Assembly: GCA_965226215.1 (NCBI GenBank)
Contig: CBDDCH010000002.1
Span: 620,001-684,000 of the forward strand
DNA length: 64,000 nt
Direction of reading: 5' to 3'
Origin: G963668345 sp965226215
GTDB taxonomy: Bacteria; Acidobacteriota; Terriglobia; Bryobacterales; UBA6623
Shown: positions 1 to 9,403 of the stretch, one piece after another
Layout: the number at the start of each line of letters is the position of its first letter
How positions within the stretch are numbered: position 1 is the first letter of the stretch
Program-made: the position numbers and the translations under genes
The notes under the pieces: generated by a model
Seen by the model: only the letters and a program-made list of their open reading frames with translations
Database searches by the model: none
What the model was told of the DNA's origin: nothing

Positions 1-171
1 CTCGGCCTTGAAGAATAGAGTCCACCACGAACAACGCACTTTTATCCCACTACCGTCGGAAGAGTTTCGCTCGAATCTTTGGTATCGTGAGGGTCAGATA
101 GCGGGCGCTCTTATCCCGTTGCTCCGGAGAGGCTTCGTAGGTGCTGATCAGAAGCAGGCCTGGAAAAATGG

Positions 172-267
172 GAAAAATGGGGACTGCCACCAATTCGCTC
201 CCCGCCATGGCCCTAGAAAAAAAAGCACTTGGCCTGAAGCGAATTGGCTGGCTGTACCCGATTTTCC
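172..267 (+). repeat. Dispersed 96-bp repeat, copy 1
   Basis: This stretch matches the reverse complement of 39402-39497 with only about eight differences. It contains a run of eight A residues where the other copy has seven. It overlaps the ribosome binding region, the start codon and the first roughly 20 codons of the cytochrome gene that follows. In both places the repeat lies just 5' of a gene and points in the gene's direction. Positions 1-171 hold nothing I recognise. Confidence 0.8.
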
Positions 268-3200
268 CCCTTGGGAAAATCGCCCGCGAACTGGTTCTCC
301 TTCTGTGCGGGGTCCTGCTGCTTTCGCTGCCCGGTCGGCTTCCCGCCCAACCGACAACCGAACAGATCGAGTTCTTCGAGTCGGCGATCCGTCCGCTCTT
401 GGCGGAGCATTGCTACCACTGTCATAGCCAAAAGGCGAATCCCGTCTTTGCGGGATTGCGGCTCGACAGCCGTTCGGATCTCGAAAAGGGATCGGATTCG
501 GGACCTGTCGTCATTCCAGGGAAGCCGGAGGAGAGCCGGCTAGTCGAAGTAGTACGAGGCACGGGCGCGCTTCAGATGCCGCCAGCCGGCAAGTTGTCCG
601 CGGACAAGATTGCCGCCTTGGTCAAGTGGATCGAGATGGGAGCTCCCTGGCCCGACGAGAAAGCGCTGCTCAGTGCTAAACCGGGCAGCAAGTTCGACCT
701 CGAAGCTCGCAGAAGCGAACACTGGGCTTGGCAGCCTGTTCGGGCAGTCGCGTCCCCGAGGGTGGAAAACGATGCTTGGGTGCGGAATGGAATTGACGCT
801 TTCGTCTTGGCCAAGCTCGAGGAGAAGGGACTCCGACCGGCGAAACAGGCTACCCCGGAAACGCTTCTGCGGCGGCTGTATTTTGACTTGATCGGACTAC
901 CTCCATCGCCGGAAGAGGTTGAAGCGTTCATCGCCAATTCGTCTCAGAATGCCTACCAGGCAGTCGTCGACCGGCTTCTGGCGTCAGAGCGCTTCGGGGA
1001 ACGCTGGGCGCGGCACTGGATGGACCTGGTCCGCTACAGCGAGTCGCACGGGATGGAAGGGGACCCGGATATCCCTAGTGCGTGGCAGTACCGCGACTAC
1101 TTGATTCGCGCCTTCAACTCCGATCTACCCTACGACCAGCTCGTACGCGAGCATATCGCCGGCGACCTTTTAGAAACCCCTCGCTACAATCGGCGCGACG
1201 AGATTAACGAGTCGATCTTGGGACCGGCCCACTTCCGAATGGTGGAGCACGCCTACCTCCCCTTGGACCCGTTGGAGGATCGCGTCAAATACACCGACAA
1301 CCAGATCGACGTTTTCTCGAAGGTCTTTCAGGGTTTGACCGTATCTTGTGCGCGCTGCCACGACCACAAGTTCGACGCCATCAGCCAAAAAGACTTCTAT
1401 GCGCTGTTCGGGATCTTCGCGGGCGGCAGGCTGGCGCAGATCACGATCGACGCCCCGCGGCGGCAAAGCACACACCGCGAACGTCTTGCCGAGCTGAAGC
1501 GCCGGATCAAACAGGGCTTGGTGGAAGCGTGGCTTGAGGCGGCAGAGAGTCTACCTCAGGCGCTACTCTCCGGTGAATGGACAAACCGCGTGCCCGACGA
1601 GACATACTGCGATGACCAGAGCCCTTTGCATGCCTGGTTCACTCTTGCCGAGAGGGAGGGTGAACAGTTCCGAACGGGTTGGGACAGGCTTGCGGCTTAT
1701 TGGGATAGGGAGTTAGAGCGCCGCAGATCGCTCAATGCCGAAGGAAACAAGAGTGTCTGGAAGCTTGACTCCGACGGTTATCGCGGTTGGCTGCGCCATG
1801 GTCCTGGTTTGGGAGACAAGCCTTCCGCGGGTGGTGAGTTCTCCCTGGTCCCCGAAGGCAAGCGAATCATTAGCGGGGTCTATCCGCGCGGGGTCTACAC
1901 GCATCTGCTGAGCCGGAAGCACGGGGGCATTCTCTCTTCGCCGCGTTTCGTCGTCGATACCGATCACCTCAGCTTTCGGATCTTAGGGGGGAACTTCAGC
2001 TTCGCCCGGCTGATCGTAGAGAACTACCCCCTGCCGCGAAACATCATCTACGATTTTCGATTCAGTCCCAAACAGGACCAGATGCAGTGGGCGGGTTGGG
2101 ATATCAGTTATTGGAAGGGGTCTCGCGCCTACCTCGAGTTTGCCACGCTCGACGATCTGACGAATTTTGAGTTGGATCCGCTCGATAAGCTGAAGGACCC
2201 GAAGCCCGAGCCCCGGCGCGACGGACGGTCTTACTTCGGCGTAAGCCAAGTGGTTTTCCACGACGGTAAGCAACCGCCCGCCGAAGAAATCGTACCGATT
2301 CGCCATCTGCTCGACGGAGAGGCCCCTGAGGGGCCCGAAGAACTTGCTGCTCGGATCAGTCTTCGGTTGCAGGATGCGATTCGGGCTTGGCGGCACGGCA
2401 GGCTGGCCGAGCAACAAGCAGCTTTCCTAGACGATTTCGTTCGCAAAGGACTCCTGCCCAACTCACTCGGGGAGCTTGCTTCCCTGCGGTCTCTGGTCGC
2501 CGAGTATCGGAAACTGGAGGCGGACATCCCCCTGCCCCGCCGCGCCCCAGGGCTAATGGAAGAAATCACCGCAGATCAACCGCTGTTGGTTCGCGGGAAC
2601 CATAAGAACCCTGGCGACCCCGTGCAACGCCGATACCTGGAAGCGCTTAACGGCAAACCCTACGACGACCCCCGAAAGGTTCGGCTGCGCCTGGCCGACG
2701 AGGTGGCGAGTCCCCGAAACCCTCTGACCGCCCGCGTGATGGTCAATCGGATCTGGCACTACGTTTTTGGGCGGGGGATTGTCGAGACGGTGGACAACTT
2801 CGGAAAGCAGGGGCGAAGGCCGACGCACCCCGCGTTGCTGGACTATCTCGCCGGCAGGTTTGTGGACAGCGGCTGGTCGATAAAGGATGCGATTCGGTTC
2901 GTAGCGAGTTCGCGGACGTACCAAATGAGCAGCCGGCCCTCAAAGACGGCTCGACGGATCGACCCTTCGAACCGCTGGTTGCAGCACGCCAATGTGCGCC
3001 GGCTCGGGGCCGAGGCGATTCGCGACTCGATCCTGGCGGTCTCCGGGAGCCTTGACACGACCATGTATGGGCCCTCAATCCCCGTCTACTATGCGCGCGA
3101 AACCGGAAAGGCGCTCCTCGACAGGCCGAAGGGACCGCTTGACGGGAACGGGCGGCGGAGCGTCTATCTCGAAGTGCGTCGTAACATTCACAATCCCTTC

Positions 3201-3560
3201 CTTGAAGTTTTTGACGCCCCGAAACCATCTACCACCCGAGGAAAGCGGGACATCACGAATGTTCCCGCCCAGTCGTTGACTCTCATGAACGATCCCTTCG
3301 TCATCGAACAATCGGCGCATTGGGCGAAGCGGCTGGTGGCCCAGGGAAGGGCGTCATCCCGCGAGCGAATCGGACGGATGTTTCTGGAAGCGCTGGGGCG
3401 GAGACCGTCGGCTGTCGAAGTGCGAAAATCGAAGAGATTCTTGGCCAGCCTCCGAAAACAGCATCAGCTCGCCGCGAGGGACTGGCGAAACCAACCCCGG
3501 ATCTGGCAAGATTTGGCTCAGGCGATGTTCAATTTCAAAGAGTTCATCTACCTTCAGTGA
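207..3560 (+). CDS. DUF1549/DUF1553 protein with planctomycete-type cytochrome c domain
   Basis: Predicted secreted cytochrome of 1117 residues. A hydrophobic signal segment at about residues 28-42 ends near PAQ. A haem-binding CxxCH (CYHCH) sits at residues 69-73 in a PSCyt1-type domain, followed by DUF1549 (including CARCH in its later part) and a C-terminal DUF1553. The family is usually paired with a DUF1501 gene, as here, 8 bases downstream; its biochemical role is not established. I chose the ATG at 207 because the hydrophobic core follows it. The frame is open back to an ATG at 141, and no good ATG, GTG or TTG lies closer to the signal core. The first 20 residues are encoded by a dispersed repeat, so the native start may have been replaced. 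Confidence 0.9.
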   Translation: MALEKKALGLKRIGWLYPIFPLGKIARELVLLLCGVLLLSLPGRLPAQPTTEQIEFFESAIRPLLAEHCYHCHSQKANPVFAGLRLDSRSDLEKGSDSGPVVIPGKPEESRLVEVVRGTGALQMPPAGKLSADKIAALVKWIEMGAPWPDEKALLSAKPGSKFDLEARRSEHWAWQPVRAVASPRVENDAWVRNGIDAFVLAKLEEKGLRPAKQATPETLLRRLYFDLIGLPPSPEEVEAFIANSSQNAYQAVVDRLLASERFGERWARHWMDLVRYSESHGMEGDPDIPSAWQYRDYLIRAFNSDLPYDQLVREHIAGDLLETPRYNRRDEINESILGPAHFRMVEHAYLPLDPLEDRVKYTDNQIDVFSKVFQGLTVSCARCHDHKFDAISQKDFYALFGIFAGGRLAQITIDAPRRQSTHRERLAELKRRIKQGLVEAWLEAAESLPQALLSGEWTNRVPDETYCDDQSPLHAWFTLAEREGEQFRTGWDRLAAYWDRELERRRSLNAEGNKSVWKLDSDGYRGWLRHGPGLGDKPSAGGEFSLVPEGKRIISGVYPRGVYTHLLSRKHGGILSSPRFVVDTDHLSFRILGGNFSFARLIVENYPLPRNIIYDFRFSPKQDQMQWAGWDISYWKGSRAYLEFATLDDLTNFELDPLDKLKDPKPEPRRDGRSYFGVSQVVFHDGKQPPAEEIVPIRHLLDGEAPEGPEELAARISLRLQDAIRAWRHGRLAEQQAAFLDDFVRKGLLPNSLGELASLRSLVAEYRKLEADIPLPRRAPGLMEEITADQPLLVRGNHKNPGDPVQRRYLEALNGKPYDDPRKVRLRLADEVASPRNPLTARVMVNRIWHYVFGRGIVETVDNFGKQGRRPTHPALLDYLAGRFVDSGWSIKDAIRFVASSRTYQMSSRPSKTARRIDPSNRWLQHANVRRLGAEAIRDSILAVSGSLDTTMYGPSIPVYYARETGKALLDRPKGPLDGNGRRSVYLEVRRNIHNPFLEVFDAPKPSTTRGKRDITNVPAQSLTLMNDPFVIEQSAHWAKRLVAQGRASSRERIGRMFLEALGRRPSAVEVRKSKRFLASLRKQHQLAARDWRNQPRIWQDLAQAMFNFKEFIYLQ

Positions 3561-3568
3561 GAACGGCC

Positions 3569-5035
3569 GTGAACCGCCCCCGGAACAACCCCCACCAGGC
3601 GAGGACGCGCGGGATGAGCCGCCGCGAAATACTGGAGCGCTGCTCGCTCGGTTTCGGCATGGTCGCCCTGGCCGGCGTGCTGGCGGACGACGATGCCTAT
3701 GCGGGAGCGACGGACTCCCCCGACAGCCCCCTCGCCTTGAAGGCGCCGCACTTTGCGCCGAAGGTAAAGCACGTCATCCTTTGTTACATGGCCGGAGGTG
3801 TTTCCCAGGTTGACTCCTTCGATCCCAAGCCCAGGCTGACGAGAGAGCATGGCCAACCGCCGCCCATGAAGGTCGAGAAGACCATGTTCAACCAAAACGG
3901 GACGCTGCTGAAAAGCCCCTGGGAGTTCAAGCACTACGGCGAAAGTGGTATCCCCATCAGCGATCTGTTTCCTCACATCGGATCGTGCGCGGACGAGCTG
4001 GCGGTCATTCGCTCCATGACGGCGAAATTCACCGCGCACGCCCAGGCGAACGTTTTCTTCCACACCGGCCAACCTTTCAACGGCTTTCCCAGCCTGGGCG
4101 CTTGGACGACGTACGGCTTGGGGACGGAAACCAAGCAACTGCCCGGCTATGTAGTCCTCGGCGGCGGCGGGATTCCCGTCGGAGGGATCAACATGTTGGG
4201 GAACGGCTTTCTCCCGGCTGTTCACCAAGGGTCTCTGATTTACCCCGGCCGCCCGGAGCCGCTGAATAACATCCGGCCGAAGGAACCGGATTCGATTCAG
4301 CGCCGGCGCCTGAGCTTCATCGACGACATCGACCGCGGCTTTCTCGATGCGGTCGATCATCACGCTCCCGTGGAGGCGGCCATCCGGAATTACGAGACGG
4401 CCTATCGGATGCAGGCGGCCGTTCCCGAATTGGTTGATCTAAGCGGGGAGACCGAGGCAACGAAAAAGCTCTATGGCCTCGATAGCGACATTCCCCAAAA
4501 AAAACAGTATGCCCAGCAATGTTTGCTGGCCCGGCGGCTGGTCGAAAGAGGTGTACGTTTCGTCGAGCTGACCGTGACGCACACCAAAGACGTGGCCACG
4601 AACATCGGCGCTCCTTGGGATCAGCACAGCAAGCTCAAAGCGGGGCACGAAGTCAACGCGTTCCAGGTCGATCAGCCGATTGCAGGTCTGATCAAGGATC
4701 TCAAGGCGCGCGGGTTGCTCGACGAGACATTGATCATCTGGTCGGGCGAGTTCGGCCGAACCCCGTTTGTGCAGCGCATCGACGGACGCGACCATAACCC
4801 ATTCGGCTTCAGCATGTGGCTGGCCGGGGGTGGAATCAAGGGCGGCACGATTTACGGTGCGACCGACGAGTACGGCTATCACGCGGTCGAGAACATCCTC
4901 ACTCTCCACGACCTGCACGCGACCGTCCTGCATCTGCTGGGGCTCGACCACGAGCGGTTGACCTACCACTTCGGCGGCCGCGACTTCCGCCTGACCGACG
5001 TGCAGGGGAAGGTTATCCAAGGGGTTTTAGCGTAA
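3569..5035 (+). CDS. DUF1501 domain-containing protein
   Basis: Predicted periplasmic protein of the DUF1501 family, related to the sulfatase/alkaline phosphatase fold. The N-terminus carries a twin-arginine-like signal (SRREIL followed by a hydrophobic GFGMVALAGVLA), so Tat export is likely. Conserved family blocks are visible, such as HVILCYMAGGVSQVDSFDPK near the start and LIIWSGEFGRTPF in the last third. I prefer the GTG start 8 bases after the preceding stop codon (VNRPRNN...). The ATG at 3614 just before SRRE is an alternative. It is almost certainly cotranscribed with the upstream DUF1549/DUF1553 cytochrome, the usual partner. Confidence 0.9.
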   Translation: MNRPRNNPHQARTRGMSRREILERCSLGFGMVALAGVLADDDAYAGATDSPDSPLALKAPHFAPKVKHVILCYMAGGVSQVDSFDPKPRLTREHGQPPPMKVEKTMFNQNGTLLKSPWEFKHYGESGIPISDLFPHIGSCADELAVIRSMTAKFTAHAQANVFFHTGQPFNGFPSLGAWTTYGLGTETKQLPGYVVLGGGGIPVGGINMLGNGFLPAVHQGSLIYPGRPEPLNNIRPKEPDSIQRRRLSFIDDIDRGFLDAVDHHAPVEAAIRNYETAYRMQAAVPELVDLSGETEATKKLYGLDSDIPQKKQYAQQCLLARRLVERGVRFVELTVTHTKDVATNIGAPWDQHSKLKAGHEVNAFQVDQPIAGLIKDLKARGLLDETLIIWSGEFGRTPFVQRIDGRDHNPFGFSMWLAGGGIKGGTIYGATDEYGYHAVENILTLHDLHATVLHLLGLDHERLTYHFGGRDFRLTDVQGKVIQGVLA

Positions 5036-5139
5036 CTTCTGTTCTCGGGAAACCGAAAAGGGGCAGGCCGGGACGTCTAAGCTCCGCCCTTCCTGTTTCG
5101 AGCCGGAGTTTGCGAATCTCCGAACCCGGCGTCGCCGGT

Positions 5140-5167
5140 TTGTTGCACCAGCCGCGTTTTGTACAAT
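5140..5167 (+). promoter_or_regulatory. Candidate sigma-70-type promoter
   Basis: TTGTTG and TACAAT are separated by 16 bases in the 279-bp gap before the small secreted protein. The hexamers fit the housekeeping consensus reasonably, but the distance to the next start codon (about 150 bases) is long. Support is by eye only. Confidence 0.3.
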
Positions 5168-5314
5168 GCAGGCAGAGTCTCACGACTAGAGCGTCAGGGC
5201 GGCCCCCGCGCGTCCGGCCGAGGGGGATCATAGGCGATGCGCTTTTCGCTTACCACGGAAAAGCGTTGTCGGAAAACGCGGCCAGTAGTTCGTCGCCTGG
5301 AGTAGACACAAGAG

Positions 5315-5815
5315 ATGAAGGTGCAAAACCAACCCGTATTCTTGCTGGCTTTGGTGACTCTCCTGGCGCAAGCCCCTATGTACGGTCAGTCATCGCTCTC
5401 GTCCGCGCCGCCGGAGCCACCTAAGGCGGACGTACCCTACCTGGTCCACGCCAACAACCTGGTAGAGACCGAACAGGCACGGGCCGTCGAGCAGAGCAGT
5501 AAGAAGGAACAGACCTACTATGTTCCCGGCGCTACCTCCGGAGTCCAGACGCCGATGGCGGGCCCCGAGTTCTTGCTGAAAGTGGAGAATCTCGACCCGG
5601 ATCGCTTGCAGCTCTACCGCTTCGAGTCGCGTAACGGCCGGCGCGAAATTCTGATGCGCAAGAAGAAGAAGATCGTGGCCAAAGCTTACTACACCTCGAC
5701 GACCAGGGTCGCCCCCGGCGTCTTCCGAATCCGGACCGACCAATTCCTGGAAAACGGTGAGTACTGCCTGACTCCGAGCGGATCCGACACGGTGTTTTGT
5801 TTCACGGTGCATTAG
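5315..5815 (+). CDS. Small secreted protein of unknown function
   Basis: A 166-residue protein with a clear signal peptide (MKVQNQPVFLLALVTLLAQA, probable cleavage after MYGQ). The mature part has the sequence LKVENLDPDRLQLYRFESRNGRREI and ends in ENGEYCLTPSGSDTVFCFTVH, which suggests a small beta-rich exported domain; two cysteines near the end could form a disulfide. I do not recognise a family. It stands alone between the DUF1501 gene and ridA. The start is preceded by a purine-rich stretch (AGACACAAGAG). Confidence 0.7.
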   Translation: MKVQNQPVFLLALVTLLAQAPMYGQSSLSSAPPEPPKADVPYLVHANNLVETEQARAVEQSSKKEQTYYVPGATSGVQTPMAGPEFLLKVENLDPDRLQLYRFESRNGRREILMRKKKKIVAKAYYTSTTRVAPGVFRIRTDQFLENGEYCLTPSGSDTVFCFTVH

Positions 5816-5969
5816 GCCGCTCGGCCCCACCGAGAATTCGCCTTACGAGTCAGGGGCAGTTCCGACTTCGCAACCTGGCCCGTCACGAATCCTTTCGTCC
5901 CAACAGTAAGCGGGTAGGATAGAATCCAAGTTTCCACGGCAATTCATTCTTGACGTAAGGAGTCTCCCT

Positions 5970-6356
5970 ATGCTCGAAAGAATCACAGCACCCGGCGGGC
6001 CTGCGCCCCTGGGTCCCTACTCTCATGCCGTCAGAGCAGGTGATCTCGTGTTCGTCTCCGGACAAGCCGCCTTGAACCCCGAAACAAATCAGCTCGAGGC
6101 CGGCGCGGCGGCCGCTCAGACCCGTCGCGTGCTCGAGAATATCCGCACGATCCTCCAAGCAGCCGGGGCGGATCTAGCCGACGTCGTCAAGTGCTGCGTT
6201 TTTCTGGCCGATATCCAAGAATTCTCGGAAATGAACCGTGTGTATGCCGAGTGCTTCGGCGAGTCGAAGCCCGCGCGTACGACGGCTGAAGTGGGACTGC
6301 CTCACAAGGACATGAAGGTCCTCATCGACTGTGTCGCCTATAAGCCGGTGTCGTGA
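5970..6356 (+). CDS. ridA: RidA family protein (enamine/imine deaminase)
   Basis: A 128-residue protein of the YjgF/YER057c/UK114 family, which hydrolyses reactive enamine/imine intermediates released by PLP enzymes. Family blocks are plain: GPYSHAV near residue 20, VFVSGQ, the long central helix, and a C-terminal VLIDCVAYKP. The arginine expected near residue 105 is present in the SKPARTTAEV block. Length matches the family (about 125-130). A good ribosome binding site (AAGGAG) lies 7 bases before the ATG. It is monocistronic, with a converging glycosyltransferase gene downstream. Confidence 0.93.
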   Translation: MLERITAPGGPAPLGPYSHAVRAGDLVFVSGQAALNPETNQLEAGAAAAQTRRVLENIRTILQAAGADLADVVKCCVFLADIQEFSEMNRVYAECFGESKPARTTAEVGLPHKDMKVLIDCVAYKPVS

Positions 6357-6453
6357 TACGCTCCGCGCAAGCCGTGTCCGAAACACGATTTCGTCTTTTC
6401 AGATCCAAGCACACGCGGATGATGGCAGTCCTCTAGCGATCTGGACAGTTTCC

Positions 6454-6477
6454 AGGTCCGCGGGCGTTGTTGAACAA
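6454..6477 (+). repeat. Short dispersed repeat (24 bp), copy 1
   Basis: This 24-bp block, beginning AGGTCCGCGGGCG and ending TGTTGAACAA, recurs at 11134-11157 with one mismatch. In both places a GATGGCAGTCC block lies 30-50 bases upstream. It is intergenic in both cases. I do not recognise it. Confidence 0.6.
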
Positions 6478-6500
6478 CGTGAGTCAACCATAGACTGTTG

Positions 6501-8243
6501 CTAGGGTTTGCCGGGGGATAAGGGTTCGTCCACGGGAGAAGTGAATGAGTACAGTTCATAGAGCGTCTTACCCGTGCTGGTTTCGTGAAACTGTTTGATC
6601 AGCTTGGCTTTCAGTCCAAGATCGCGAGTAATTTGGAACAACCTCTCCTGGTTGGCTGGTGGATAGAAAGACTTGCCGGACACGAAGATCGAGTCTTGTT
6701 GAGACGCGAGCCATTGCACCTGATTTTCAATCTCTACAGGCAGCTCGGTTTGGGCCAACTGTTGCCAGATCGACGTGCAAGGGCATTTGCCGGACGTAAG
6801 CGTGTAAACAGGTCGAGAAAGGCCCCAGGATGCGAACACGTAATGATAATCGGGATGCTCGGAGATCCAGTCGGCTAGGCGAGCTATCTCTGACGCGAAA
6901 ACCCCAGTTCCCCCTGTCCGACTGACGTGTGCGTTGTGCCAACGCATATTTAGGAAAGTGGACGCTGCGGTGATGGCTACACAGCCGACGAGAAGCAGAC
7001 TAACAGCTCGGCCTACCCCGGCGTGGCGCGTGCTTACGAGCTTCCACACCCAGACCAGGGTGATAGCCGCCTGGCAGTGGATAAACGGAAACATGACCAT
7101 CAGGTGATGAATCCTGCCGGATTCCGGAAAGAATGCGGAGCAACCGATGACCCCGATCGACAGGGATCCTAGGAAACAGCAGATTCTGGCATCCGGAGAC
7201 AGAGCTTCGCGCCGGAACATACGGCGGGCCAGCGCAACTCCAGCAAGAATCAAGGAAGTCCAAAACAGCCACCAGACCACCGAAAAGCGCCCCATTCCGT
7301 TCAGGGCTGATGAACTGCGGTATCGTGAAAATCCACTCGTTGCCGTCTGGCCTGCTATATAGTTGATGCTCCATTGGCCGCTGATCGTCGTCCTGAATTG
7401 TTCAAACCTTTCTTCCAAGATCTCGCTGTTGGGAAAGCGCCCACTCGAGCTTCCGAATTCGAAGATGAAACTCGGATTTGCTGTGGAATAGATGACCATG
7501 GGCAGACATCCGATCAGCAAGGCTATGACCGCTATGATGCCGACGCGTAGGTTCATGTGATCTAGAACGGCCCGTCTGTAGAACAGCAACGTGGCAAACA
7601 ACAAACTCGGCAGTAACAGCACGAGAGTTAGTTTTTCTAAAAGCCCGAGGCCGAGACAAAAGAAGGTGGCCACTAGCCTCCAACCCGAGGCCCGGCGAAT
7701 CCATTGGATAAGGAAGAGGACCGCGATCGTCGACGCCAGCATCTGGAGCAAAATGGGCCCGACATTGTTAGTGGGAGCATGCAAGAGAAACTCGACGTCT
7801 AGAACAAGAAACAAAGCCGCCAAACCGGCAGCCAGACGATTCGAGAGCTGCCGGGCAAGAGCGTAAGTCAACGCTACGATCAACAAACTGACCACCAAAT
7901 TCGTAAAACGGAATGCCATCACGTTGACGCCAAAGATCGCAAATACGAAACCGTATAGGTAGGCATCAAGAGGGCCGATGTAAGGAGCCAGGATGAATGG
8001 CAGGGGCCGACCGAGCACATACACGTAGGGATAAGGCATGGGAGGCGGACTGCCGAGAGCAATGCTGACTGCTGCCGGAAGACTGTAGGCCTCGTCGTAG
8101 TAAAGGCCTATACGCCACATCCATGACCAAGAAGCCCAGACGACCGCCAGCCAGAGCAGACCAATCACCCCGAACTCCCAGAGCGCCCATCGTGTGGGAG
8201 ATCGAGTGACGGCCTTGACACTTTCTTCTAAATCTGGATGCAC
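6501..8243 (-). CDS. Membrane glycosyltransferase (GT39/ArnT-like) with start in an IS fragment
   Basis: A 580-residue integral membrane protein with many hydrophobic helices (about 11-13 by eye). It has the first-loop acidic motif (YYDEAYSLPA) typical of GT-C glycosyltransferases of the GT39/PMT type, which transfer sugars from polyprenyl-phosphate donors on the outer face of the membrane. The reading frame begins with a GTG that lies inside the truncated IS1595 sequence: the junction is near 8230, so only the first four or five codons derive from the IS. The original start and promoter appear to have been lost to an IS-mediated deletion. Whether the gene is still expressed is unknown. The substrate cannot be deduced. 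Confidence 0.8.
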   Translation of the reverse strand: MHPDLEESVKAVTRSPTRWALWEFGVIGLLWLAVVWASWSWMWRIGLYYDEAYSLPAAVSIALGSPPPMPYPYVYVLGRPLPFILAPYIGPLDAYLYGFVFAIFGVNVMAFRFTNLVVSLLIVALTYALARQLSNRLAAGLAALFLVLDVEFLLHAPTNNVGPILLQMLASTIAVLFLIQWIRRASGWRLVATFFCLGLGLLEKLTLVLLLPSLLFATLLFYRRAVLDHMNLRVGIIAVIALLIGCLPMVIYSTANPSFIFEFGSSSGRFPNSEILEERFEQFRTTISGQWSINYIAGQTATSGFSRYRSSSALNGMGRFSVVWWLFWTSLILAGVALARRMFRREALSPDARICCFLGSLSIGVIGCSAFFPESGRIHHLMVMFPFIHCQAAITLVWVWKLVSTRHAGVGRAVSLLLVGCVAITAASTFLNMRWHNAHVSRTGGTGVFASEIARLADWISEHPDYHYVFASWGLSRPVYTLTSGKCPCTSIWQQLAQTELPVEIENQVQWLASQQDSIFVSGKSFYPPANQERLFQITRDLGLKAKLIKQFHETSTGKTLYELYSFTSPVDEPLSPGKP

Positions 8244-8877
8244 AAGCTGCGGCGAGCGATGGTGCGTCCGGGGCGGGAGCGATTGGCGGGCGTAGTCGAG
8301 GTCGATGAGACCTATTGGGGCGCTGAGGAAGAGGGTGTGAGCGGCCGGCAGACCGAGCGTAAAGCCTTGATTGCAGTAGCCGCGGAAGAGAGAGGCCGCG
8401 GGCTAGGACGGATCCGCATGCAGCGCGTGCGGAACGCATCGGCGGCCAGTTTGATGCCCTTCGTGGAGGAGTCGGTCGAGCCGGGAAGCGTGGTGCACAC
8501 CGACGGCTGGCTGGGCTACGAGCCGCTGGAGAAGAAGGGCTACCAGCATCGCATCGTCTTTCTGTCGGGCCGCCGCAAGCAGGCCTCGGAATTATTGCCG
8601 AGGGTGCACCAAGCGATCTCGTTGCTCAAGCGCTGGCTGCTGGGCACGCACCAAGGCGCGGTTAGCCACGAGCATCTGGACTACTACCTCGACGAGTTTG
8701 TGTTCCGCTTCAACCGGCGCAACTCACGCAGCCGGGGAAAACTCTTCTACCGCCTTGTGCAGCAGGCAGTCGCCGTGGACCCAACGCCGTATCGATCGAT
8801 CGTCGCCGACTGGGACGCTGAGGCCCCGTGAGCCCAACCACAAGATGGTGGGGTTACCTGAGTCAAGTGGATACCCC
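8230..8877 (+). mobile_element. Truncated IS1595-family element (right part)
   Basis: From 8230 to the terminal repeat ending GGATACCCC this matches the full element at 47324-48352 with only a few differences. The left end and the first third of the transposase are missing. What remains of the transposase frame runs 8238-8831 and keeps the catalytic VDETYWG and HTDGWLGY blocks but not the N-terminal zinc ribbon. It cannot move by itself. It sits between two glycosyltransferase sequences and has replaced material on its left side. Confidence 0.92.
8238..8831 (+). pseudogene. 5'-truncated IS1595 transposase
   Basis: This encodes the C-terminal 197 residues of a 310-residue ISXO2-like DDE transposase. 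The missing part contains the zinc-ribbon DNA-binding region (CPGC and CARC in the complete copy). The remaining sequence has one obvious residue change relative to the intact copy (LLPRVHQ versus LLPWVHQ). Non-functional by truncation. Confidence 0.9.
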
Positions 8878-9257
8878 ATTAGCACAATCAAGAACCTAGT
8901 AACTGAACCCTCGCGTTTGTAATGAGACGTCGTTAAAACCACACTTACCAACAGAATCGCACCAAACAACGTATTCATGGAGGGATACTCTGACATGTAT
9001 TCTTTAAGCCGCCATCCGAGGAGATGGTACGCTCCCCGGATCGCGTCCCGGCCATAGAAGAGGAAGTAGTGGAAAGTAAATCCTATGCCGCCGATGCGCG
9101 AAAGGTGACCCGCGTAGTTGAGTGTCGGGACCGTCGTGTCTGGATGCTTCACATTCCAATAGATATCAGGCGAGATGAGCACTAAGAAGATCAGTAAAGC
9201 GATGTAAGGCTCCTTCCGTCGAAGCCAAGAGCGTGAACCGGACACGAGCAATGTTAT
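8878..9257 (-). pseudogene. Internal fragment of a GT39-type glycosyltransferase
   Basis: Reading leftwards, the frame gives RSWLRRKEPYIALLIF, a proline-containing helix and PDIYWNVKHP. This is the internal block (repeated helix, then P..WN..H) typical of ArnT-like GT39 proteins. The frame then runs into IS1595 sequence on one side. On the other side it meets an 18-bp match to an ISL3 terminus. Both ends of the gene are therefore lost. It is on the same strand as the neighbouring glycosyltransferase but is not its N-terminus, so two related genes once stood here. Confidence 0.75.
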
Positions 9258-9258
9258 A

Positions 9259-9276
9259 AGGCTCTTCCGGGTTTTA
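9259..9276. repeat. Solo ISL3-type terminal repeat
   Basis: The 18-bp sequence GGCTCTTCCGGGTTTTAA is identical to the outer end of the right terminal repeat of the ISL3 element at 18629-19928 (reverse complement there). No ISL3 transposase lies next to it. It marks the other broken end of the GT39 fragment, suggesting an earlier ISL3 insertion followed by deletion. Confidence 0.6.
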
Positions 9277-9403
9277 ACCAGGATTTCCGATTTGGCTCCT
9301 CTGGCGGCACGAGTCTACACCCTCACCCGGCGAAGCGCAACCATTTCTCCACCCGAAAGAGGCGGCGGCTGAGGCGGGACCGATCGAGCCCCCTTCTTGC
9401 CCC

